From: Prevotellamassilia timonensis
Lineage (GTDB): Bacteria > Bacteroidota > Bacteroidia > Bacteroidales > Bacteroidaceae
Length of the DNA: 64,000 nt
Assembly (NCBI RefSeq): GCF_900106785.1
Contig: NZ_LT629839.1
Coordinates: forward strand, 42,195 to 106,194
Direction of reading: 5' to 3'
In this document: positions 19,138-25,926 of the stretch, piece by piece
How the letters are laid out: every line of letters begins with the position of its first letter
How positions within the stretch are numbered: the stretch's first letter is position 1
Position numbers and translations under genes: made by a program
The notes under the pieces: model-generated
Seen by the model: the letters and a program-made list of their open reading frames with translations, nothing else
Database searches by the model: none
What the model was told of the DNA's origin: nothing

Positions 19138-21234
19138 ATGTGTACTGACAACTTTATCATTACCAAGCGTAACGGCAAGACCGAGCCGTTGAGCATTGAG
19201 AAAATTAAATCCGCTGTGCTGAAAGCCTTTCAGTCGCGCAAAAAAGAGATAGATGCCGAGGCTTTGAACCGCATCATGCAGCGCCTGCGCTTTTGCAACG
19301 GCATGAGTGTGGAAGATGTGCAGAACCAGGTGGAAGTGGCCCTGATGGCCGAGCACCACTATGAGGTGGCCAAGTCGTTCATGCTCTACCGCAAGCGTCA
19401 TGAGGACGACCGCGAGACGGCCGACAAGCTGCGCTTCTTGATAAACTACTGCAACTCGGCCAACCCCGCCACGGGCTCGAAGTATGACTCAAACGCCAAT
19501 GTGGAGAACAAGAATATAGCCACACTCATTGGCGAACTGCCCAAACAGGGCTTTATACGCTTGAACCGCCGCCTGCTGTGCGACCGCATCAAGGAGATGT
19601 ATGGCAAGGAGCTGTCAGACCGCTACCTTTATTTGCTCAAGAACCACTTTATATATAAGAACGACGAGACGTCGCTGGCCAACTATTGCGCCTCGATAAC
19701 AATGTATCCGTGGTTGCTCAACGGCACCAAGGACATTGGCGGCAACTCTACGGCTCCGACCAACTTGAAGTCGTTCTGCGGTGGATTTGTCAACATGGTG
19801 TTCATTGTAAGTTCAATGCTCTCGGGCGCTTGCGCCACTCCGGAGTTCTTGATGTACATGAGCCACTTCCTCGAGCTGGAGTATGGCACCGACTATTATG
19901 CCCATGCCGACAAGGTGGTTGACCTGTCAGCACGCCAGCGCACCATCGACAAGATTATTACCGACTGTTTTGAACAGATAGTATACTCTATCAACCAGCC
20001 TACGGGTGCGCGCAACTTCCAGTCGGTGTTCTGGAACATTTCGTACTACGACAAGTATTACTTTGACAGCATATTCGGCGAGTTCCGCTTCCCCGACGGC
20101 TCGCGTCCCTCATGGCCCGCACTCGACTGGCTCCAGCGCCGCTTCATGAAGTGGTTCAACCAGGAGCGCACCAAGGCGGTGCTCACCTTCCCGGTGGAGA
20201 CGATGGCGCTGCTCTCGAAGGACGGCGACGTGATGGATACGGCGTATGCCGACTTTACGTCGGAGATGTATGCCGAGGGCCACAGTTTCTTTACTTACAT
20301 GAGCGACAATGCCGACTCCCTGGCCTCGTGCTGCCGTCTGCGCAACGAAATTCAGGACAATGGGTTCAGTTACACGCTCGGAGCCGGCGGTGTGTCGACC
20401 GGTTCGAAGTCGGTGCTCACTGTCAACCTTAACCGCTGTGTGCAGCAGGCTACCCGCGAGGGACGCTCATACGTGGAGTATCTTGACGACGTGATAGACC
20501 TCATGCACAAGGTGCAGCTGGCTTATAACGCCAACCTCAAGGACTTGTTGGACAAGGGTATGCTGCCGCTGTTCGATGCCGGCTATATCAACATCAAGCG
20601 CCAGTATCTGACCATTGGTGTGAACGGTATGGTGGAGGCTGCCGAAAGCCTTGGCATCACCATTTCAGACAACAAGGAGTATGAGGAATTTGTAGGCAAT
20701 ATATTGGGCCTGATTGAGGGCTACAACCGCAAGTACCGTTCAAAGGACGTGATGTTTAACTGCGAGATGATTCCGGCCGAGAATGTGGGCGTGAAGCATG
20801 CCCGCTGGGACCGCGAGGATGGCTATTATGTGCCGCGTGACTGCTACAACTCTTACTTCTACGTGGTTGAGGACCCCAATACCGACATCATTGAGAAGTT
20901 CCGCCTGCATGGCCGCCGCTTTATAGAACACCTTACGGGTGGTTCGGCCTTGCACATGAACCTTGACGAGCACTTGAGCCAGCCGCAATACCGCCAGTTG
21001 CTGCGCGTGGCTGCCAAGGAGGGTTGCAACTACTTTACGTTTAACATACCTAACACGTTGTGCAACGACTGTGGCCACATTGACAAGCACCACTTGCACA
21101 AGTGCCCCAAGTGCGGGTCGACCAATCTCGACTATCTGACCCGTATCATTGGCTACTTGAAGCGTGTGTCAAACTTCTCGCTCGACCGTCAGAAGGAGGC
21201 CGGCCGCCGCTACTACCAGAAGGTGGAGGCTTAA
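19138..21234 (+). CDS. nrdD: Anaerobic (class III) ribonucleoside-triphosphate reductase
   Basis: A 698-aa glycyl-radical enzyme that makes dNTPs from NTPs without oxygen. It has an N-terminal ATP-cone (about 3-95) for allosteric control, a long catalytic barrel, a C-terminal zinc site CNDCG ... CPKCG (near 642-660) and the radical glycine in RIIGYLK (near 672). It requires activation by NrdG, encoded 195 bp downstream. The length is normal for the family. The upstream region has repeated boxes that suggest dedicated transcriptional control. Confidence 0.96.
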   Translation: MCTDNFIITKRNGKTEPLSIEKIKSAVLKAFQSRKKEIDAEALNRIMQRLRFCNGMSVEDVQNQVEVALMAEHHYEVAKSFMLYRKRHEDDRETADKLRFLINYCNSANPATGSKYDSNANVENKNIATLIGELPKQGFIRLNRRLLCDRIKEMYGKELSDRYLYLLKNHFIYKNDETSLANYCASITMYPWLLNGTKDIGGNSTAPTNLKSFCGGFVNMVFIVSSMLSGACATPEFLMYMSHFLELEYGTDYYAHADKVVDLSARQRTIDKIITDCFEQIVYSINQPTGARNFQSVFWNISYYDKYYFDSIFGEFRFPDGSRPSWPALDWLQRRFMKWFNQERTKAVLTFPVETMALLSKDGDVMDTAYADFTSEMYAEGHSFFTYMSDNADSLASCCRLRNEIQDNGFSYTLGAGGVSTGSKSVLTVNLNRCVQQATREGRSYVEYLDDVIDLMHKVQLAYNANLKDLLDKGMLPLFDAGYINIKRQYLTIGVNGMVEAAESLGITISDNKEYEEFVGNILGLIEGYNRKYRSKDVMFNCEMIPAENVGVKHARWDREDGYYVPRDCYNSYFYVVEDPNTDIIEKFRLHGRRFIEHLTGGSALHMNLDEHLSQPQYRQLLRVAAKEGCNYFTFNIPNTLCNDCGHIDKHHLHKCPKCGSTNLDYLTRIIGYLKRVSNFSLDRQKEAGRRYYQKVEA

Positions 21235-21283
21235 AGCGGGGAGGACGGCTTTAATATGAACAAGCATGGGCTGCCTGAAGCCC

Positions 21284-21336
21284 AATGAGCCCATAGCCCA
21301 GAGTGCCGCTCGGCTGCCTTGGACTATGGGCTCATT
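21284..21336. repeat. Hairpin between nrdD and nrdG
   Basis: AATGAGCCCATAG (21284-21296) pairs perfectly with 21324-21336. The sequence GCTGCCTGAAGCCCAA beside it resembles family D repeats. It could attenuate or terminate nrdD transcripts before nrdG. Confidence 0.6.
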
Positions 21337-21429
21337 ATCTTAATATTGTTGTTTGGTAAAACGCAAGCACTAATGGTTTTATAGAACAGCAATAGTTCTT
21401 TAGCGCATTATCTGCACATTACTACTACT

Positions 21430-21915
21430 ATGCTCAAATATTACAACTACGACATTGTATTTCAAGAATATCCCGACGAGGTGACCCTTGCCATCAATCT
21501 GACCATGTGCCCCAACCGCTGTGTGGGTTGCCACAGTGCCTACCTGCGCGAGGACATAGGCGAGGAACTGACCCATGAGCGCCTGACGGCACTGATAGAC
21601 TCGTATGACGGCACTATAACCTGTGTGGGCATACAAGGCGGCGACAACGACCCCGAGGCCGTGCTGGCCGCAGGGCGTTACATCAAGCAACATTATGAGG
21701 GCCGCTTGCGCACAGGGTGGTATTCGGGCCGCACGTGGCTGCCCGATGCCGCCACCCTTGCCGCCAGTCTGGATTATGTAAAGACTGGCCCCTATTCGGC
21801 CAAATTCGGTCCGCTCTCATCGCCCACCACTAACCAGCGCTTTTGCCGCGTTGAGGCCGACGGCACACTGACCGACATGACGCTACGCTTCAAAAAGAAG
21901 GGGGTGAATGACTGA
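21430..21915 (+). CDS. nrdG: Anaerobic ribonucleotide reductase activating protein
   Basis: A 161-aa radical-SAM protein. The iron-sulfur cluster site CPNRCVGC (Cys27, Cys31, Cys34) has the CxxxCxxC spacing, with the family's GGDNDPE motif near residues 76-82. It cleaves SAM to generate the glycyl radical on NrdD. It overlaps the following HD-domain gene by 8 bp, implying translational coupling. Confidence 0.95.
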   Translation: MLKYYNYDIVFQEYPDEVTLAINLTMCPNRCVGCHSAYLREDIGEELTHERLTALIDSYDGTITCVGIQGGDNDPEAVLAAGRYIKQHYEGRLRTGWYSGRTWLPDAATLAASLDYVKTGPYSAKFGPLSSPTTNQRFCRVEADGTLTDMTLRFKKKGVND

Positions 21916-22582
21916 CATGACACACACCACAGAACAAGTGCAGGCTTACATGGCCCGTGTGCCCGAGAGCCTTGTGCGGTACCTTGAGGACGAGGTGCTG
22001 CCACAGTACGACCATTTTGACCCGGCCCACCAACGCGACCATGCCCGCAGTGTGATGCAGCGCAGCATGGCCATGGGGGCGCACTATGCCGACACCGATG
22101 CGGGCATGTTGCTCACGGCGGCAGCCTGTCACGACCTTGGTCTGTGCGAGGGACGTGCGTGTCACCACCTTGTGTCGGGGCGCATTGTGAGGGCTGACCA
22201 ACGGTTGCGCCAATGGTTTGACGGGGCGCAGATTGAGTTGATAGCCGGGGCCGCCGAGGACCACCGCGCATCGGCCGATCGTGCGCCGCGCACCATTTAT
22301 GGCATGATAGTGGCTGAGGCCGACCGCCTGATAGACCCCTTGGTGTCGATGCGCCGCGCGGTGCAGTATGGCTTGGCCAACTATCCGGAGCTCACGCGTG
22401 AGCAGCACTATCAGCGTATGGTTGCCCACCTGCACGAGAAATATGCCGAGGGCGGCTACTTGCATTTGTGGTTGCCCGAAAGCCCCAACGCGGCCCCGCT
22501 GGCCGAACTGCGCCGCATGATGGCTGATGAGCCGCTGATGCGCCAAACGTTTGACCTGCTGTGGCGGCAGGAGGTGCAGTAG
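21908..22582 (+). CDS. HD-domain putative phosphohydrolase
   Basis: A 224-aa HD-domain protein with His45 (QRDHARS), the His-Asp pair H75-D76 (ACHDLGL), EDHRAS near 120 and EADRLID near 140, the layout of metal-dependent HD phosphohydrolases. Its start lies inside the end of nrdG, so the two are probably co-translated. The context suggests a role with nucleotides, such as hydrolysing a (d)NTP or a damaged nucleotide, but this is inferred from position; the specific substrate cannot be read from the sequence. Confidence 0.82.
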   Translation: MTDMTHTTEQVQAYMARVPESLVRYLEDEVLPQYDHFDPAHQRDHARSVMQRSMAMGAHYADTDAGMLLTAAACHDLGLCEGRACHHLVSGRIVRADQRLRQWFDGAQIELIAGAAEDHRASADRAPRTIYGMIVAEADRLIDPLVSMRRAVQYGLANYPELTREQHYQRMVAHLHEKYAEGGYLHLWLPESPNAAPLAELRRMMADEPLMRQTFDLLWRQEVQ

Positions 22583-22603
22583 CGCAAGCACAAAACGCTA
22601 TCT

Positions 22604-22712
22604 CTAATGGGGGCGACGCGTCCCGCGTCGGTGATAGTGCAGCTGTTGTTTAGTGTGTTTTGTGTGTCTTTTCTTTTTATTTTCCCGACGCGAGACGCGT
22701 CGCCCCCATTAG
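22604..22712. repeat. Family A inverted-repeat element, copy 3
   Basis: Arms from 22604 (CTAATGGGGGCGACGCG) and to 22712 (CGCCCCCATTAG). The loop (GTGCAGCTGTTGTTTAGTG and a T-rich stretch) is nearly the same as in copy 8 at 56578. Confidence 0.9.
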
Positions 22713-22714
22713 AG

Positions 22715-22760
22715 GTTGCGTTTTGTGGTTGCGTTTTGTGGTTGCGTTTTGTGGTTGCGG
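22715..22760 (+). repeat. 13-bp tandem repeat GTTGCGTTTTGTG, 3.5 copies
   Basis: Exact units at 22715-22727, 22728-22740 and 22741-22753 and a partial fourth. The unit derives from the usual right flank of family A elements (GGTTGCGTTTTG), so it looks like local slippage. Confidence 0.9.
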
Positions 22761-23200
22761 TATCTTTACTATACTACAAATACTTTACTTGCCGAGTATC
22801 TTACATCTTACACTAACTCGTTGCAACTCATTGACTGTCAATGCTTTACTCAGTGTAAGATGTTACAAATTCCACCTACACGCAACCTACACAACTCACA
22901 TGTTGCCACACGGACAAGCACGGGAGAAAGATGTCACGGCATAGGGGAGCAGAAAGGTCTGTTGCTCCGACAAATTGTTCTGCGTCCCTATGCCGTATTA
23001 TCTACTGCATACGTCCAAACCGACTGCGTGACAGGGGGTGAGGTGTGTAAGATGTATGCAGGAGTGTGTAAGATACTTTGAAATCATCTTACACTCTTGA
23101 AATCTCTGTATATCAACTTGTTACGTATAAAAAGTGTAAGATGACAGTAAAAGTACAGACACTCGTTTATAGGTAGGCTGACGGGGAGAGAATAAATATA
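22757..23200 (+). repeat. Duplicated ~445-bp non-coding element, copy 2
   Basis: This carries six exact GTGTAAGAT sites: 22853-22861, 23045-23053, 23066-23074 and 23134-23142 on plus, 22805-22813 and 23086-23094 on minus. They form two facing pairs. A central inverted repeat GGCATAGGG ... CCCTATGCC encloses GCAGAA ... TTCTGC. It is ~80% identical to the reverse complement of 1886-2330 and is bounded exactly by two family A elements. No protein is conserved between copies. Confidence 0.87.
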
Positions 23201-23209
23201 ACGCTACCA

Positions 23210-23378
23210 CTAATGGGGGCGACGCGTCTCGCGTCGGGATTTTTCAGTAGCCTCTGGACGCATCGGGATTAAGGCAAAGGCTCACAAACAGACGTGTAAT
23301 TAGCGCTGTTTGTGAGCCTTTATTATTTATGTATGAACATTGCCTTTTTTCCGATGCGGGACGCGTCGCCCCCATTAG
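23210..23378. repeat. Family A inverted-repeat element, copy 4
   Basis: Arms from 23210 (CTAATGGGGGCGACGCG) to 23378 (CCCCCATTAG). The longer loop carries GGCTCACAAACAG ... CTGTTTGTGAGCC, the reverse-oriented relative of the copy 1 loop. Confidence 0.88.
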
Positions 23379-23439
23379 AGGTTGCGTTTGGCATATTAGC
23401 ACATTGCTATATTAGCACATTAGCCACACGTTACCGCAT

Positions 23440-24762
23440 TTACGCGATAGTTTCGCCCTTGAGTGTGGCACTTGAGGCGTCGGTGATGCGCACGCGTGCA
23501 TACTGCCCGGGACGATAATTGCCGCGGTCGAACACCACCACCTTGTTTTGCTCGGTGCGTCCGAAAAGCTGCTCCTTGGAGCGCTTGCTCACACCCTCAA
23601 TCAGCACCTCGTACTCCTGGCCTATGCAACGCTGGTTGCTCTCGGCGCTCAGTTCGTTTTGCAGCGCGATGAGCTCCTCAAGACGGCGTATTTTCACCTC
23701 CTCGGGCACGTCGTCGGGCAAGTGGCGTGAGGCGTAGGTGCCGGGGCGCTCGCTATACTTGAACATGAATGACGAGTCGTAGCCGCACTCACGCATGAGC
23801 GAGAGCGAGAGCTGGTGGTCCTCTTCGGTTTCAGAGCAGTAGCCGGCAAAGATGTCGGTGCTTAGTCCGCAGTCGGGAATGATGCGGCGTATGGCAGCCA
23901 CGCGGTCGAGGTACCATTCGCGTGTGTACTTGCGGTTCATGAGTTTAAGTATGCGGTTGGAGCCGCTCTGCACGGGCAGGTGAATGTGTCGGCACACATT
24001 AGGCTCCTCGGCAATGACGCGCAGAGTGTCGTCGCTCATGTCCTTGGGGTGGCTTGTGCTGAAACGTATGCGCATGGTGGGCACGGCGCGGGCCACGGTG
24101 CGCAGCAGTTCGGGAAATAGCAGGTCGGTGCCGTCCTCGCGGTGCCAGCAGTACGAGTTGACGTTCTGGCCCAGCAGTGTCACCTCCTTGTAGCCGTGGC
24201 TTTCAAGGTCGCGCACCTCGGTGAGTATGCTTTGCACGTCGCGTGAGCGCTCGCGTCCTCGGGTGTAGGGCACGATGCAATAGTGGCAAAAGTTGTTGCA
24301 GCCGCGCATGATGCTCACAAAGCCCGATATGCGGCTTCCGCAGTAGCGCTCGGGCACAATGTCGCGGTAGGTTTCGGTGGTGCTCAGCTCAATGTCGATG
24401 GCCTTGTTGCCCACTTCGGCCTGTGCTATGAGGTCGGGCAGGCTGAGGTAGGCGTCGGGTCCGGCCACGAGGTCGACACCATGCTCGTTGAGCAGCCCTT
24501 CTTTTACGCGTTCGGCCATGCAGCCCAGCACACCGATGATGAGTTTGCGGCCCTTGCGGCGCATGGCGTTGAGGGCCTCGAGGCGGTGTATGATTTTTTG
24601 CTCGGCATTGTCACGCACCGAGCATGTGTTGAGAAATACAGCGTCGGCCTGGTCCAGACTTTCGCAAGGCTCGTAGCCGGCCATTTTCATGACAGAGGCC
24701 ACCACTTCGCTGTCGGCCACATTCATCTGGCAGCCGTATGTTTCGATATAGAGATGTTTCAT
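23440..24762 (-). CDS. miaB: tRNA-2-methylthio-N6-dimethylallyladenosine synthase
   Basis: A 440-aa radical-SAM methylthiotransferase acting on i6A37 of tRNAs reading UNN codons. The N-terminal cluster cysteines are Cys11, Cys47 and Cys81; the radical-SAM cysteines are in MRGCNNFCHYC (155, 159, 162); a C-terminal TRAM domain binds tRNA. All six cluster ligands are present. It is the last gene of a minus-strand run and ends at family A copy 4. Confidence 0.96.
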   Translation of the reverse strand: MKHLYIETYGCQMNVADSEVVASVMKMAGYEPCESLDQADAVFLNTCSVRDNAEQKIIHRLEALNAMRRKGRKLIIGVLGCMAERVKEGLLNEHGVDLVAGPDAYLSLPDLIAQAEVGNKAIDIELSTTETYRDIVPERYCGSRISGFVSIMRGCNNFCHYCIVPYTRGRERSRDVQSILTEVRDLESHGYKEVTLLGQNVNSYCWHREDGTDLLFPELLRTVARAVPTMRIRFSTSHPKDMSDDTLRVIAEEPNVCRHIHLPVQSGSNRILKLMNRKYTREWYLDRVAAIRRIIPDCGLSTDIFAGYCSETEEDHQLSLSLMRECGYDSSFMFKYSERPGTYASRHLPDDVPEEVKIRRLEELIALQNELSAESNQRCIGQEYEVLIEGVSKRSKEQLFGRTEQNKVVVFDRGNYRPGQYARVRITDASSATLKGETIA

Positions 24763-24778
24763 GTGTGTGAATATTACG

Positions 24779-24826
24779 CGTTGGCGGATTTCTTGGTTGA
24801 CTCGTCAACCTGAAATTCCGCCAACG
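24779..24826 (-). terminator. Near-perfect 48-bp palindrome between rnhA and miaB
   Basis: CGTTGGCGGATTTC on the left pairs with GAAATTCCGCCAACG on the right, with TTGAC/GTCAA continuing to a tiny loop. It follows the RNase H gene and precedes miaB, so it could end rnhA transcripts or attenuate miaB. ATTCCGCCAAC also occurs just after the IS transposase at 398-408. Confidence 0.6.
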
Positions 24827-24840
24827 GTTTTGCGTTATTG

Positions 24841-25578
24841 TTATTTGCGTCCGAAGTCGGCCGGCACCTCGCCCCAGCGTTTCGTCTCCCACTTGATGAT
24901 GGGAATGTCGCTGTAGTCGTGTGTGCGCAACCACTGTTCGGCGCGCTCAATGAGTTGGAACAGTTGTTCGGTGCGTGGGGTGCGCTCCAGTTTGGTGCGG
25001 CATTTGCGGGCCTTGACCCACAGTAGCGCGTTGCGGCTGTCGGTGTAGATGGTCATGGTGCGGCCGCGCTGCTTGAGCAGTGCCAGTGCATGCACTATGG
25101 CCAGGAATTCGCCAATGTTGTTGGTGCCGTGCACTGGGCCGTAGTGAAATATCTGTTGCCCGGTGGCCAGATACACGCCGCGGTACTCCATGGGGCCCGG
25201 GTTGCCCGAGCAAGCTGCGTCCACGGCCAGGGCGTCGGCCTTGACTTCGGGTGGCAGCGGCAGCACGGTGTCGTGTCGCCAGTCGGGTGGGGGTGGCGGA
25301 CAGCCTTTTGGACCGGCGGCAGGCTTGTAACTGCGGGTGTCGGAAGGCTTTTCGGCATGGTCTGCACCTTGGCTGGCGGCGTCGGCATGGGGTGCACCGC
25401 TTGCGCTGTTGGGCTCGGGAGCGTTGGCAAAGGCCGCTTTGGCCTCGTCCTCACTCTTGAACGATTTGAACAGGGCACAAGGAAAGCCCGCCACTTGTTG
25501 TTGGCAGGCTTCCCATGTGCGGTAAATGCCCGGCTCGCGGCCACGCCACACTACATAGTATTTGGGGGTTGATGACAT
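24841..25578 (-). CDS. rnhA: Ribonuclease H with N-terminal viroplasmin-like domain
   Basis: A 245-aa protein. Residues 5-50 (YYVVWRGREPGIYRTW) form the caulimovirus-viroplasmin-like RNA/DNA-hybrid-binding domain, then a linker of low complexity (about 52-110), then the RNase HI domain with D120 (LAVDAACSG), E157 (NIGEFLA) and D180 (YTDS). It removes RNA from RNA-DNA hybrids in replication and R-loops. This domain order is usual in Bacteroidota. The gene is tandem with miaB. Confidence 0.93.
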   Translation of the reverse strand: MSSTPKYYVVWRGREPGIYRTWEACQQQVAGFPCALFKSFKSEDEAKAAFANAPEPNSASGAPHADAASQGADHAEKPSDTRSYKPAAGPKGCPPPPPDWRHDTVLPLPPEVKADALAVDAACSGNPGPMEYRGVYLATGQQIFHYGPVHGTNNIGEFLAIVHALALLKQRGRTMTIYTDSRNALLWVKARKCRTKLERTPRTEQLFQLIERAEQWLRTHDYSDIPIIKWETKRWGEVPADFGRK

Positions 25579-25594
25579 GAGGCGGTGTTAGTTG

Positions 25595-25738
25595 TTAATG
25601 GGCTACTTTACCGCCACCGAGCCACCTTTTCCCACTTGGACTTTGAAACCATATTATTCCAATGACGGAACCTATAATCATGAGAATAAACAGCCAGAAT
25701 ACGGGTTGTTTGATGGCTTCATTTATTGCTTGAGTCAT
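25595..25738 (-). CDS. 47-aa single-pass membrane microprotein
   Basis: An open frame of 47 codons starting ATG at 25738. It has a short amphipathic start (MTQAINEAIKQP), one strong membrane segment (FWLFILMIIGSVIGIIW) and a basic, Gly-rich end (GKRWLGGGKVAH). It overlaps the end of the upstream DUF6722 gene by 20 bp in another frame, so the two are probably coupled. The composition argues for a real gene; the function is unknown. Confidence 0.6.
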   Translation of the reverse strand: MTQAINEAIKQPVFWLFILMIIGSVIGIIWFQSPSGKRWLGGGKVAH

Positions 25739-25916
25739 AGTCGTCTTTTTTTGAGATGAATAATGCTAATATCAAAATGCCGAGAGCGGCTAAAAGTCCT
25801 AAAAGATAGATTATCCACTTGTTTTCGAATTCGTTGAAAAAAGAGGATATTACGACGGCCGTCAGTATATATTTTGACACGTCAAAGCAGTAATCGCTGA
25901 GTTTCCCCACATACAC
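25719..25916 (-). CDS. Small DUF6722-like membrane protein
   Basis: A 65-aa protein with two predicted membrane segments (about 17-30 and 35-54) and a charged C-terminus (KKDDYDSSNK). It resembles the DUF6722 family of small Bacteroidota membrane proteins of unknown role. It lies 10 bp after the argS stop and overlaps the following 47-aa gene, forming a small membrane-protein pair downstream of argS. Base composition is more AT-rich than its neighbours. Confidence 0.68.
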   Translation of the reverse strand: MYVGKLSDYCFDVSKYILTAVVISSFFNEFENKWIIYLLGLLAALGILILALFISKKDDYDSSNK

Positions 25917-25926
25917 GACCTACTTA

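Noticed and set aside
22660-23081. Short open frames within the duplicated non-coding element
   Set aside because: They are not preserved in the other copy at 1886-2330 and include repeat-derived residues.
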